Counted from the first letter of the stretch, positions 7,986 to 16,983 are shown. The stretch is 64,000 nucleotides of DNA from Proteiniphilum acetatigenes DSM 18083 (GCF_000380985.1 NZ_KB905692.1:372001-436000); one strand, 5' to 3'. The notes: generated from the letters alone by a model not told the origin. Numbers and translations are program-made.

Positions 7986-8714
7986 ATGGATATAAACAGT
8001 CAAAGTATCGTAGGTAAAATTGTAGCTGAAAACTACAAGGCAGCATCGGTATTTAAAAAATACAATATTGACTTCTGCTGCAGCGGAAACAGGACAATAG
8101 CCGATGCTTGCAGTAAAAAACAGATAGATGAAAAGAGGCTCCTTGATGAGCTCTCTGAAGTGATCAACAAAAAGGAAGCGGGAGATATCGACGTCAAAGC
8201 GTTTCCGCCCGACCTTTTAGCTGATTATATTGAGAAAACACACCATCGCTACGTAGAAAAGAAAATCCCTGAAATCACTCCGTTCCTGCGGAAAGTGGTG
8301 AGTGTACACAGTGGCAATCATCCCGAATTAACGGAAGTAGAGCAACTCTTTTTCGATTCGACAAGAGACCTTTCGGCCCATCTGAAAAAAGAGGAGTTGA
8401 TGCTGTTCCCTTATATCCGCCTGCTGGTAAAAGCTCAGCTAACCAACGGAAAAAGACCTCAGACGGGCTTAGGTTCGGCTGCTACCTATATTGAGCAGAT
8501 GGAACACGAACATTCTGCTGAAGGTGAGCGATTCAGAAGGATCAGTGAACTGACCGATAACTATACTCCACCCGAAGATGCCTGCAATACCTACCGGGTA
8601 ACGTTGAGCCTGCTGAAGGAGTTTGAAGAGGATCTGCACCGCCATATTCATCTGGAGAACAATATACTGTTCCCCAAATCAATTGAGTTGGAGCAGGAAC
8701 TGGAAAGGCTGTAA
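7986..8714 (+). CDS. ric: Iron-sulfur cluster repair di-iron protein (RIC/ScdA/YtfE)
   Basis: Cytosolic di-iron protein that restores Fe-S clusters damaged by NO or peroxide; 242 aa, full length. The N-terminal DUF542 domain (about 1-55) carries the CCSG cysteine pair in YNIDFCCSGNR. The C-terminal hemerythrin-like domain supplies iron ligands in KTHHRYVEKK, HSGNHPEL, HLKKEELMLFP, EHEHSAEG and HRHIHLENNILFP. It sits downstream of NO reductase and an Rrf2 regulator, the expected nitrosative-stress context. Start ATG at 7986. Confidence 0.96.
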   Translation: MDINSQSIVGKIVAENYKAASVFKKYNIDFCCSGNRTIADACSKKQIDEKRLLDELSEVINKKEAGDIDVKAFPPDLLADYIEKTHHRYVEKKIPEITPFLRKVVSVHSGNHPELTEVEQLFFDSTRDLSAHLKKEELMLFPYIRLLVKAQLTNGKRPQTGLGSAATYIEQMEHEHSAEGERFRRISELTDNYTPPEDACNTYRVTLSLLKEFEEDLHRHIHLENNILFPKSIELEQELERL

Positions 8715-8789
8715 GTAACGAGGTAGCGTTTTTCGCTAAACAAAACGAGAATTTACACCGGAGGTCGTCTTTCATTGGTTCATCTTTTA

Positions 8790-8797
8790 TACCTTTG
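8790..8797 (+). promoter_or_regulatory. Promoter -7 element of thiN
   Basis: TACCTTTG at 8790-8797, matching TAnnTTTG, 46 nt before the thiN ATG. I see no good TTTG at the expected -33 distance. No TPP riboswitch (THI box) is recognisable in the short leader. Confidence 0.45.
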
Positions 8798-8842
8798 CAC
8801 CAACTATTTCATTCGATGAGAGTAGAATCAAAGCTGTAAAAG

Positions 8843-9469
8843 ATGGATAGAAACAAGGTTACCACGGCGGTAATCATTGCCAATGGACGGTTTCCGAATC
8901 ATACTGTTCCCCTTTCGTATATCGAAGAGGCGGAGTATATAGTTTGTTGCGACGGCGCTGCCAACGATTTTATTGCCCGGGGAGGGGTACCGGACGCCAT
9001 TGTGGGCGACTGCGATTCCATCTCGGAAGAGAACAGGATTCGCTTTGCCGGCGTCCTGCACCCCGATCCCGACCAGGAAACAAATGACCTCACGAAGTCT
9101 GTACGGTTTTGTGTCGAAAATGGGATACAAGAAATTATTATCGTAGGGGGAACCGGAAAACGGGAAGATCACACCATTGGGAACATATCGCTATTGGCCG
9201 ATTATGCAGAGATAGCAAAGGTTGTTATGGTTACCGACTGGGGCATCTTTACCCCCATTCAGTCTTCGAAGGAATTTAAAAGTTACAAAGGGGAACAGGT
9301 TTCTATTTTCGCTATCGACCCCAAAGAACTCACTACCCATAACCTGAAATATCCGGTCAAAGGAAGAATACTGACAAACTGGTGGCAGGGATCGTTGAAT
9401 GAGTCGTTGGGAGATTCTTTCACCATTGAACCTCAAGGACGGGTGATTGTTTTTCAGGTGTATAAATAA
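8843..9469 (+). CDS. thiN: Thiamine pyrophosphokinase
   Basis: Transfers pyrophosphate from ATP to thiamine to make TPP, the cofactor used by the E1 subunits at the left of the window. 208 aa, typical length. Characteristic motifs are CCDGAAND near residue 35, GDCDSISEENR at about 56, DQEQTNDL-like DQETNDLTKS at about 76, and GGTGKREDHTIGN at about 100, the residues that bind ATP and Mg. A C-terminal thiamine-binding domain follows with the LTTHNLKYPVKG and NESLGDSF segments. Monocistronic and convergent with recO. Confidence 0.95.
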   Translation: MDRNKVTTAVIIANGRFPNHTVPLSYIEEAEYIVCCDGAANDFIARGGVPDAIVGDCDSISEENRIRFAGVLHPDPDQETNDLTKSVRFCVENGIQEIIIVGGTGKREDHTIGNISLLADYAEIAKVVMVTDWGIFTPIQSSKEFKSYKGEQVSIFAIDPKELTTHNLKYPVKGRILTNWWQGSLNESLGDSFTIEPQGRVIVFQVYK

Positions 9470-9524
9470 TACCCCTTATCACCAATCATTCTGTAATTTT
9501 TCACTTTTAGTTTTTAACTCCGTT

Positions 9525-9582
9525 GATTTTCTGTCGTCACTCGGCATAGCACAAGCAAGCTTGCCTATGCTCTCGTTCCTAA
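9525..9582 (+). repeat. Dispersed palindromic intergenic repeat, copy 3
   Basis: This copy shows the palindrome best: GCATAG (9544-9549) and CAAGC (9552-9556) pair with GCTTG (9559-9563) and CTATGC (9565-9570) around AA. It shares GATTTTCTGTCG and CTCGGCATAG with copy 2, and an overall register with the copies at 4097, 48277 and 54152. It lies between convergent thiN and recO, so it is not tied to promoters. Confidence 0.7.
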
Positions 9583-9602
9583 GAAAATTCACTTTATAAC
9601 CC

Positions 9603-10325
9603 CTACCCCATTTCCCGTAACACTTCCAGTGATTTCAGCGGAGGGAAATTATAGACATGTAACCGGTAGTAGTCCAACAACTGGTCCACAATCTCATTCC
9701 GGTTATTCCGCGATAGTTTGAAAAGATGCATATTGCCGTAGTTGATGCGATAGAGATCACGCAGGTAAGCGCTCTCTCTCCTGTTCAGATAATAAGAATG
9801 CATCGGTTCACTCACTACAAACACACCATGCTGCAGATCGAAGAACGAACGCTCCATGGTAAATTCCGTATTAGGGTAAATACCCAGAAAACGGGTTAAT
9901 CCCATCATGAGCGCCAGGTGAAAATTCGCTAATCCCTTTTCAGCAGCCTCCAGCGTCTCTATCGAATTTTTCAGGTAATCGAAGGTTAATTCGTTATTGT
10001 CCGATTCGCGAAGTACAAACGATAAAAATTCCGAAATAAAAAAAGCCAGTGACACTTTTGTCATATTGGCACACAGTTCGTATAACGGAAATTGCCTTTC
10101 CACCTCTTTCAGCCTCTGAACATCACGCAACGGCATATGTTCTACTTCCAGATGCAACACCGATAATGGAAAGAAAAGCGAGTTCCGTATTTTTGTCCTT
10201 TTCCCGCGCGACATGGGCAACAGGTAGGAAACCCGACCGAAATCACGCGTAAAAAGATGCGCGATCGAATAGGTGTCGCTGTAGGAAGTGGTACCAAGTA
10301 CTATACCTTCTGTTTTGTGAAGCAT
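9603..10325 (-). CDS. recO: DNA repair protein RecO
   Basis: Loads RecA onto SSB-coated single-stranded DNA in the RecFOR pathway. 240 aa if started at the ATG at 10323-10325, giving the family N-terminus MLHKTEGIVLGTTSYSDTY; an upstream in-frame ATG at 10370 adds 15 unlikely residues. The N-terminal OB fold (1-80) contains the FGRVSYLLPMSRGKRTK segment, followed by the helical RecO C-terminal domain. No zinc-finger cysteines are visible, as in many Bacteroidota RecO proteins. Monocistronic. Confidence 0.92.
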   Translation of the reverse strand: MLHKTEGIVLGTTSYSDTYSIAHLFTRDFGRVSYLLPMSRGKRTKIRNSLFFPLSVLHLEVEHMPLRDVQRLKEVERQFPLYELCANMTKVSLAFFISEFLSFVLRESDNNELTFDYLKNSIETLEAAEKGLANFHLALMMGLTRFLGIYPNTEFTMERSFFDLQHGVFVVSEPMHSYYLNRRESAYLRDLYRINYGNMHLFKLSRNNRNEIVDQLLDYYRLHVYNFPPLKSLEVLREMG

Positions 10326-10443
10326 ATCCGGATTCAGTTGATTACAGGTTGTATAGACAAAAACAGACAATTATAAAGTTCAACTTTTGATTTGCCTATA
10401 GAAAGGTAGGAACTTTATTTAAAATGACCAAATACTCTCTAAA

Positions 10444-10471
10444 TAAAAAAAGCCCCGAAAAATCCGGAGCT
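10444..10471 (-). terminator. Intrinsic terminator of rplS
   Basis: On the minus strand AGCTCCG, a GATTTTT loop and CGGGGCT (10451-10471, one G-U pair) are followed by a run of T. It lies 24 nt past the rplS stop codon. Confidence 0.85.
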
Positions 10472-10494
10472 TATATATTTTACACTGCAGTATA

Positions 10495-10845
10495 TCAATA
10501 CACTTTTTTCTTGATGCGGGCAGCTTTTCCACGTAGTTTGCGCAGGTAATACAATTTTGTTCTGCGTACTTTACCTTCGCTGTTCAACGTAATATTTTCG
10601 ATGAAAGGAGAGTTCATCGGGAAGATACGTTCCACACCAATATTGTCAGACATCTTTCTTACGGTAAAACGCTTGGCGTCTCCGTGACCGGCGATCTTGA
10701 TCACCACACCGCGATACTGCTGTATACGCTCTTTGTTCCCTTCCGCAATACGATAAGCCACTGTGATCGTGTCACCGCTCTTGAATCTGGGAAATTCTTT
10801 CTTTTCTCCCGCGAAAGCCTCTTCCGCGATCTTTATTAAATCCAT
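10495..10845 (-). CDS. rplS: 50S ribosomal protein L19
   Basis: Ribosomal protein at the 30S-50S interface, 116 aa, full length. Conserved stretches FKSGDTITVAYRI, QQYRGVVIKIAGHG, FTVRKMSDNIGVERIFP and the basic C-terminus KLYYLRKLRGKAARIKKK are all present. Expressed alone: an intrinsic terminator follows at once, and a TACCTTTG -7 element on the minus strand (10931-10938) lies upstream with a leader of roughly 80 nt. Confidence 0.97.
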   Translation of the reverse strand: MDLIKIAEEAFAGEKKEFPRFKSGDTITVAYRIAEGNKERIQQYRGVVIKIAGHGDAKRFTVRKMSDNIGVERIFPMNSPFIENITLNSEGKVRRTKLYYLRKLRGKAARIKKKVY

Positions 10846-10930
10846 CTTCTATCAAGCTTTATGTTAATAATTAACCCTTTGAAACGCAATATAACGGCCT
10901 GTGGCCGACAGAGATTACGCAAAGCGGATG

Positions 10931-10938
10931 CAAAGGTA
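10931..10938 (-). promoter_or_regulatory. Promoter -7 element of rplS
   Basis: Minus-strand TACCTTTG 86 nt upstream of the rplS start codon. No clear TTTG lies 19 nt further upstream. Confidence 0.5.
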
Positions 10939-10998
10939 GAAAATTTTCTTTAATCTGCCATATAAAATACAATTTAATGTTTATTTTTGATCTACGTC

Positions 10999-11029
10999 TT
11001 GACGCAGAAGGTAAAAAAATGTACTTTTG
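10999..11029 (+). promoter_or_regulatory. Promoter of the 5'-nucleotidase pair
   Basis: TTG at 10999-11001, 20-nt spacer, TACTTTTG at 11022-11029, 27 nt before the start codon at 11057. It matches the Bacteroidota promoter pattern. Confidence 0.55.
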
Positions 11030-11056
11030 AGCTGTTTTACACAATAACATAATAAC

Positions 11057-11806
11057 ATGCGATTAAAAATAATGTGGATTGCCTGTATGGCTATCCTGTT
11101 TCTTTCTTGTAATCAACAATACAGGATCACAGAGATGTCCGGTACTATTGTCGAGATGAACTCTGCACTCGATACCCATTCTCACTCGCAGATGGAAGCA
11201 CTCGTACAATCCTATAAAACGGAACTCGACCGGGAAATGAATGTCGTGATCGGCAGGTCGACCCAATATATGGATTACAGAAGACCTGAGAGTCTGCTGA
11301 CCAACCTCACGTCGGATGTCATGAAATCTTACGGCGACGAGCATTTGCCGGACGGGGCAGATATAGGGGTAATGAACGTCCACGGACATCGCGCCACACT
11401 TCCTGCAGGGGATGTAACCATCGGCAATCTCTATGAAATTTACTCTTTCGACAATACTATTACCTTCCTGGAATTGAAGGGAAATGACCTGAAGAAGATG
11501 TTTGATGCCTATGCACGTATAGGCGGGGCAGGCATCTCATCGAATGTAAAACTGGTTATCGATAAAAGAAAAGTAAAAAGTGTCACAATCGATGGACAAC
11601 CCATTGATAAAAATAAAATTTACCACATCGTCACACTCGACTATCTGGCTGAAGGGAACGACAATATGAGCGCTTTCCGTGATGCCATCACCAGCGTAAA
11701 TACAGGTGTCACATTACGCGATGTGATGATCGACTGGGTAAAAGAACAGACCCGGCGCGGAGAAGAGATCGAATCCGTACTCGATGGTCGCATTATAATT
11801 CATTGA
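11057..11806 (+). CDS. 5'-nucleotidase C-terminal (substrate-binding) domain lipoprotein
   Basis: 249 aa corresponding to the C-terminal domain of UshA-type 5'-nucleotidases, which binds the nucleotide base. The signal peptide ends in a lipobox, FLSCN, with the cysteine near residue 19, so it is probably a periplasm-facing lipoprotein. Domain motifs include NLTSDVMKSYG, GVMNVHGHRA, GDVTIGNLYEIYSFDNT and the late YLAEGNDNMSAF. It contains no metallophosphatase motifs; those lie in the next gene, 72 nt downstream. The two products together make up a whole UshA-like enzyme and probably work as a complex or in succession. Confidence 0.9.
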   Translation: MRLKIMWIACMAILFLSCNQQYRITEMSGTIVEMNSALDTHSHSQMEALVQSYKTELDREMNVVIGRSTQYMDYRRPESLLTNLTSDVMKSYGDEHLPDGADIGVMNVHGHRATLPAGDVTIGNLYEIYSFDNTITFLELKGNDLKKMFDAYARIGGAGISSNVKLVIDKRKVKSVTIDGQPIDKNKIYHIVTLDYLAEGNDNMSAFRDAITSVNTGVTLRDVMIDWVKEQTRRGEEIESVLDGRIIIH

Positions 11807-11817
11807 TATGATAATTC

Positions 11818-11847
11818 GATGATTTATTGATTAATCAGCAAATCATC
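11818..11847 (+). other. Hairpin between the two 5'-nucleotidase half-genes
   Basis: GATGATTT (11818-11825) pairs with AAATCATC (11840-11847) around an inner GATTAATC palindrome. It is A/T-rich with no T-tract, so it does not separate the genes as a terminator. Confidence 0.35.
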
Positions 11848-11878
11848 ACATCATCAAATCTACTAATCAAATATAAGT

Positions 11879-12712
11879 ATGCATTCAACAAACAATCTCA
11901 TTATACTTTGCCTCTCGTTATTTCTCTCTTTTCCGGCATTCTCGCAAAAGAAGATTGTCATTCTTCATACCAACGATACTCATAGCCGCATCGAACCTTT
12001 GCCGGAAACCGACAGGACGGCTCCCGGCAAAGGGGGAGTGGTACGGCGGGCCTCTTATGTGGATGAAGTCAGAAAAGAGAACAAAAACGTACTCCTTTTC
12101 GATGCCGGAGATTTTCTGCAGGGTACACCCTATTTCAATCTTTTCAAAGGGGAGGTAGAGGTAAAAGCTATGAACCTGATGAAGTACGATGCCGCTACGT
12201 TGGGTAACCATGAGTTCGATTACGGGATGGAAGTGCTCGAAGAGGTGATACGCAAAGCCGACTTTCCTATCATCACCAGCAATTACGATTTTTCCCGGAC
12301 AGCATTAGCGGGACTCGTCAAGCCCTATATTATCCTGAAAAGAGACGGCATCCGGATCGGTATCATCGGTATCGGTGTACGACCGCAGGGATTGATTGCC
12401 ACCGACAATTACAAGGGGATGAAATTCCTGGATCCTGTAAAAACGGCCAACGAATTGGCAGAGCAACTCCGTACGCATCATAAATGCGATATGGTGGTCT
12501 GTCTCTCCCATCTGGGTTACCAGCAGGATTTGACATTGGCAGAGTCAACCCGTAATATCGATCTGATCATCGGCGGACATAGCCATACTTATATGAAAGA
12601 ACCGGAGATCCGGGAAAATCCCGATAACAAACAGGTGATGATCTATCAGACCAACGGACGCGGAATCTATGTAGGAAGAATAGATGTGGAATTGGAGAAA
12701 ATAAAACGGTGA
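11879..12712 (+). CDS. Periplasmic metallophosphatase (5'-nucleotidase N-terminal domain)
   Basis: 277 aa, dimetal phosphoesterase of the UshA N-terminal type, with a cleavable signal peptide (about residues 1-22, ending FPAFSQ). Metal ligands appear in the classic order: LHTNDTHSRIEP (DxH), FDAGDFLQGTP, LGNHEFDYG, CLSHLGYQQ and IGGHSHT. The protein ends where the catalytic domain of UshA ends and carries no C-terminal substrate domain; that is the upstream gene. Expected role: dephosphorylating nucleotides in the periplasm. The exact substrate is unknown. Confidence 0.93.
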   Translation: MHSTNNLIILCLSLFLSFPAFSQKKIVILHTNDTHSRIEPLPETDRTAPGKGGVVRRASYVDEVRKENKNVLLFDAGDFLQGTPYFNLFKGEVEVKAMNLMKYDAATLGNHEFDYGMEVLEEVIRKADFPIITSNYDFSRTALAGLVKPYIILKRDGIRIGIIGIGVRPQGLIATDNYKGMKFLDPVKTANELAEQLRTHHKCDMVVCLSHLGYQQDLTLAESTRNIDLIIGGHSHTYMKEPEIRENPDNKQVMIYQTNGRGIYVGRIDVELEKIKR

Positions 12713-12791
12713 AAAAAGTGGAAAGGTGGGAAAGGTGGGAAGGTGCTGATTAGTAATTGGTAATTAGTAATTGAGTTAAGAGGAGAACGGT
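12713..12791 (+). repeat. Short purine-rich and A/T direct repeats before the GH3 fusion gene
   Basis: A GGTGGGAAA-type unit is repeated three times imperfectly, then TAATTGGTAAT/TAGTAATT units. An AGGAG Shine-Dalgarno-like element at 12780-12784 lies just before the ATG at 12792. Looks like slippage-derived intergenic sequence. Confidence 0.4.
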
Positions 12792-15776
12792 ATGAAGAGA
12801 CCAATGAGGAAAAAGATGCTTTTTTTATGCATTTCTATTATATACCCGGTGCTTGTATCAGCGCAGGTGTTTACCAATCTGTATGAACAGACGGATAAGG
12901 AGGGAATGACGCGGTGGGTGGATTCGGTATATACGAAAATGACCCTCGACGAAAAGGTAGGCCAGCTTTTTATGCCTATCGTGGAACCTAATAGCAGTTG
13001 GAAGACCAGAATATCAGGATATATCCGGAATCAGAAAGTAGGAGGATTACTATTCTCAAAAGGGACATTGGTACAGCAGGCCGATATTACCAATTATGCC
13101 CAACAGGTCGCTGATATTCCGCTTTTGGTCTCCCTCGACGGTGAGTGGGGATTGTCCATGCGATTAACAGACGCTCCGAAATATCCACGGAATATGATCA
13201 TAGGTGCTATACAGGATGAAGAGATAATAAAACTCTACGGCCAAGAGGTGGCGCGCCAATGTAAAGAGATGGGCATCCATATCAATTTTGCCCCTTCACT
13301 CGACGTACATAGCAATCCGAAAAACCCCATTATCGGCACACGTTCCTACGGAGAGAATCCGGTCAATACAGCAAAGAATGGAATTGCCTATGCAAAAGGA
13401 TTGGAAGAAAACGGTGTGATGTCGGTAGCCAAGCACTTCCCCGGGCACGGTGACACATCGGAAGATTCGCACAAGACCTTGCCGACTATCGCTCACAACC
13501 GCGAGCGGCTGGAACAGGTGGAACTGCTCCCGTTCCGTGAATATATCAACGCCGGATTATCGGGAATGATGACAGGACACCTGAACGTACCGGCATTGCA
13601 GACAAAAGGAATGCCAGCATCGCTTTCACCGGAGGTCGGTATACGCCTTCTCAAGGAGGAAATGGGTTTTACCGGCCTCACTTTTACCGATGGTATGGCC
13701 ATGAAGGGTGTTTCAGACCAACCCGAAGCAAGTATAAAAGCGCTATTGGCAGGTAATGATATCATATTGGGGGTTATAAACCAGGGTAAAGAATTCGCCT
13801 CGGTAAAAAAAGCAGTCGAAGACGGTACAATCCCCACATCACTCCTCGAAGAAAAGGTACTGAAAATACTTTCCTATAAATATATCCTCGGAGCAAACAA
13901 ATTCACTCCTATTAATACATCCTCCGTACACAGCCGTGTAAATACATCTTCCGCAGAATGGGTACAAAAAAAGATCTACGACGGCGCTCTTACGCTCCTT
14001 AAAAATGAGAAAGATCTGATCCCGGTGAAAAAACTCGATGAGACAAAGATTGCGGCCTTGTCCATTGGCACTACGGCTAACAACACATTTCACAAGTATC
14101 TGAAAAAATATGCTCCCGTAGCCACTTTCAGCGCTCAATCCACAGCAGCACTGCCCGAAATAAAAGGATTGAAAGAGTATGACCTGGTCATTATCTCCAT
14201 CCATTCAAACAATGCCGCTGATGCCGCAGCACTACAACAACTGACGAAAGATCAAAAAACAGTGTTGACATTTTTCACCTCACCTTACAGGGTAGATAAT
14301 TTCCAGGCTTCGGTCAACAACGCTACAGCTGTTGTCATGGCTTACGATGCTACCGATTTTGCCCAGATGAGTGCCGCACAGGGTATTTTCGGAGGGATCG
14401 CTATCAGTGGAAAACTTCCGGTATCCACTGATATATTGCAGGAAGGTACAGGCTTCGACACAAACAAGAACCGTCTCGGCTATTCCGTGCCCGAAGAGGT
14501 AGGATTATCCTCGGAGAGGTTCAACGAGATAGAAAGTATCGCATTGGAAGGGATCAGACAAAGAGCCTATCCGGGATGTCAGATATTAGTGGCAAAAGAT
14601 GGTGTGATAATCTATGAAAGGGAGTTCGGTAAATTCGATTACAGGGATGGCACTGAGGTGACAGACGAGACGGTCTATGATCTTGCCTCTGTCACAAAAG
14701 CGACCGCGACCCTTCCTGCCATCATGAAACTATATGACGAAAAGAAGATACGTCTTCAGGATCCCCTCAGTAAATTTGTCCCGGAAACCAAAGGAAGCAA
14801 TAAGGCAAACCTCACCATACGATCCTTGTTGTTACATGAGACAGGAGTAGCCTCTTTTATTCCTTACTATACCACGGCCATTGATGAAAAAAGCTATTCC
14901 GGTTCGCTGTTCGGCAAGAATTCGGCTGTTTATCACGCCCGCTATGCAGGTGCCTGGGGTCGTACCGATTACAAATTTCTTCCGGATCTGATCTCTACAC
15001 GGGAATCGGAACAATTCCATCTTCCAGTCGCCAAAGGACTGTATGCAAGCAACAAGATGCACGACAAGCTTTTGAAAGAGATCATCGATACTCCGTTGAG
15101 CCGCAAAGGAAGTTACAGATACAGCTGTCTCAACTTCATGCTGTTGAAGGAAGCAATAGAGTCTGTTTCGGGAACGGATCTGGATACTTACGTGAAACAG
15201 AATTTCTACCATAAGCTGGGAGCATCTACCACCACCTTCCAGCCATTGAAATATATCCCTCTTGAAAGGATCCCGGCGACTGAGGATGATCCTTTTTTCC
15301 GCAAGCAACATGTACGGGGCTATGTGCATGACGAAGGCGCAGCCCTCTTCGGAGGAATATCGGGTAACGCAGGACTCTTTTCCAATGCCAACGACCTGGT
15401 TAAGATCTATCAGATGTGGCTTAACGGAGGAGAATACGGAGGAGAGCGTTATCTGAGCGAAGAAACGGTAAGACTCTTTACCACGACAAAAAGCAGTATC
15501 AGCCGCCGTGGGTTGGGTTTCGATAAACCCGACCCCACAAACAGATACAGTCCGACCAGCCCGGGGACTCCTATCGAAGTATACGGCCACACAGGATTCA
15601 CCGGCACCAGCTTCTGGATCGATCCGACGTACAATATGATCTATATCTTCCTTTCCAACAGGGTAAACCCTGCCCGGACCCCGAACCGGTTATCGACACT
15701 CAGCACCAGAGAACGTATTCAGGAAGAGTTGTATCACGCCCTGAAAACAATAAGAACTCCAAAAACAACCGATTAG
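12792..15776 (+). CDS. GH3 beta-N-acetylhexosaminidase fused to a class C beta-lactamase-type serine hydrolase
   Basis: 994 aa exported protein (signal peptide 1-25). Residues about 30-380 are a glycoside hydrolase 3 catalytic domain with the NagZ-type loop AKHFPGHGDTSEDSH near 212 and the nucleophile region FTDGMAMKGV near 298. A GH3 C-terminal alpha/beta domain occupies about 395-560. Residues about 570-990 form a serine beta-lactamase/DD-peptidase fold, with SVTK (SxxK) near 633, YSCLN (YxN) near 777 and HTGFTG in place of KTG near 934. NagZ-like GH3 enzymes cut GlcNAc-MurNAc linkages. The pairing with a penicillin-binding-like hydrolase suggests muropeptide turnover or recycling in the periplasm. 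Substrates of both halves are inferred. Confidence 0.93.
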   Translation: MKRPMRKKMLFLCISIIYPVLVSAQVFTNLYEQTDKEGMTRWVDSVYTKMTLDEKVGQLFMPIVEPNSSWKTRISGYIRNQKVGGLLFSKGTLVQQADITNYAQQVADIPLLVSLDGEWGLSMRLTDAPKYPRNMIIGAIQDEEIIKLYGQEVARQCKEMGIHINFAPSLDVHSNPKNPIIGTRSYGENPVNTAKNGIAYAKGLEENGVMSVAKHFPGHGDTSEDSHKTLPTIAHNRERLEQVELLPFREYINAGLSGMMTGHLNVPALQTKGMPASLSPEVGIRLLKEEMGFTGLTFTDGMAMKGVSDQPEASIKALLAGNDIILGVINQGKEFASVKKAVEDGTIPTSLLEEKVLKILSYKYILGANKFTPINTSSVHSRVNTSSAEWVQKKIYDGALTLLKNEKDLIPVKKLDETKIAALSIGTTANNTFHKYLKKYAPVATFSAQSTAALPEIKGLKEYDLVIISIHSNNAADAAALQQLTKDQKTVLTFFTSPYRVDNFQASVNNATAVVMAYDATDFAQMSAAQGIFGGIAISGKLPVSTDILQEGTGFDTNKNRLGYSVPEEVGLSSERFNEIESIALEGIRQRAYPGCQILVAKDGVIIYEREFGKFDYRDGTEVTDETVYDLASVTKATATLPAIMKLYDEKKIRLQDPLSKFVPETKGSNKANLTIRSLLLHETGVASFIPYYTTAIDEKSYSGSLFGKNSAVYHARYAGAWGRTDYKFLPDLISTRESEQFHLPVAKGLYASNKMHDKLLKEIIDTPLSRKGSYRYSCLNFMLLKEAIESVSGTDLDTYVKQNFYHKLGASTTTFQPLKYIPLERIPATEDDPFFRKQHVRGYVHDEGAALFGGISGNAGLFSNANDLVKIYQMWLNGGEYGGERYLSEETVRLFTTTKSSISRRGLGFDKPDPTNRYSPTSPGTPIEVYGHTGFTGTSFWIDPTYNMIYIFLSNRVNPARTPNRLSTLSTRERIQEELYHALKTIRTPKTTD

Positions 15777-15787
15777 AAATATAAGCT

Positions 15788-16843
15788 ATGCAGCAAATCA
15801 TCAAAAGCGATCATATTACAACTGATGTGGAGAAAGCAATTCAAAACATCCGGCACGATAAACTGTTTATTCTCACAGACGAAAATACGCACACCCATTG
15901 CCTTCCCCTGCTTGAAAGGATACCTTTGTTGCGTGAAGCCAGGGAGATCGTGATACCCGCAGGAGATACCAACAAAACAATTGAAAATCTGTGCAGGGTC
16001 TGGCAGCTCCTCACCGAGAACGGTGCTACACGCCATTCATTGCTGGTGAATCTGGGAGGAGGCATGGTCACCGATTTGGGTGGCTTTGCTGCAGCGACCT
16101 TTAAACGAGGTATCAGTTATATCAATATTTCCACCACGTTGCTTGGAGCAGTAGATGCGGCCGTAGGCGGGAAGACCGGCATCAACTTCGGAGGATATAA
16201 AAATGAGATCGGTTCTTTTTATTCTTCCGAATCGGTCATCATCTCTTCCGATTTTTTCCATACACTCGACCGTGCAGCGATCTTGTCGGGATACGCGGAG
16301 ATGATCAAGCATGCATTGATCCATTCGGCTGCGGAATGGGAAGATATCCTTGCCTATTCTTTCGATAAGATAGATTATTCAAAGCTCAACGAACTGGTCT
16401 TCCGTTCGGTGAAGATCAAACAGGAGGTCGTGGAAAAAGATCCCTACGAGAAAAATATCCGGAAAGCATTGAATTTCGGGCACACTACCGCCCATGCATT
16501 TGAGAGTTTTGCCATGAACAACGAAAAGCCTGTCCCACATGGTTATGCCGTGGCATGGGGGATGATTGTGGAACTCTGGCTATCATACAGGCTTTGTGGT
16601 TTCCCGAAAGAAAAACTACAAAGGACTGTTCGTTTTATCCAGGAACACTATGGCGCGTTCCCCATCACGTGCGATCATTATGAGGCATTGTACGAAATAG
16701 CCCGGCATGACAAGAAAAATATAGGTGATACCATCCATTTCACCCTATTGGGCGATATAGGGGATATACGGATCGACCAGACAGCCGACAAAGAGTTAGT
16801 TTTCGATGCGTTCGATTTTTACAGGGATTCGGTAGGCCTATAA
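15788..16843 (+). CDS. aroB: 3-dehydroquinate synthase
   Basis: Second step of the shikimate pathway: converts DAHP to 3-dehydroquinate with NAD+ and a divalent metal. 351 aa, full length. NAD-binding segment NLGGGMVTDLGGFAAATFKRG lies near residue 85, with TTLLGAVDAAVGGKTGIN near 120. Metal ligands are in GYAEMIKHALIH and in FGHTTAHAFE with HGYAVAWGM. It starts 11 nt after the GH3 fusion stop codon, so the two are probably co-transcribed although functionally unrelated. Confidence 0.96.
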   Translation: MQQIIKSDHITTDVEKAIQNIRHDKLFILTDENTHTHCLPLLERIPLLREAREIVIPAGDTNKTIENLCRVWQLLTENGATRHSLLVNLGGGMVTDLGGFAAATFKRGISYINISTTLLGAVDAAVGGKTGINFGGYKNEIGSFYSSESVIISSDFFHTLDRAAILSGYAEMIKHALIHSAAEWEDILAYSFDKIDYSKLNELVFRSVKIKQEVVEKDPYEKNIRKALNFGHTTAHAFESFAMNNEKPVPHGYAVAWGMIVELWLSYRLCGFPKEKLQRTVRFIQEHYGAFPITCDHYEALYEIARHDKKNIGDTIHFTLLGDIGDIRIDQTADKELVFDAFDFYRDSVGL

Positions 16844-16966
16844 TAATACTGGTTGAATAACCTGAACAATACGGAATGGTGTTCTCATACTGTATCCGTA
16901 ATACCTCATTCCGAAATTTCCGGAATGATTTCCTATGTATCAATACAAAAAATGTTAAAAGTAGTT

Positions 16967-16983
16967 TTTAAATAATACTTTTT
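16967..16983 (+). promoter_or_regulatory. Motif shared by the sigma and anti-sigma genes (copy 1)
   Basis: A 17-mer made of TTTA plus AATAATACTTTTT, about 47 nt upstream of the sigma ATG. A copy with one mismatch lies at 17562-17578 upstream of the FecR gene. Possible ECF-sigma promoter used for autoregulation. Confidence 0.35.

Noticed and set aside
8715-8842. TPP riboswitch before thiN
   Set aside because: The leader is short and I could not find the conserved THI-box segments.
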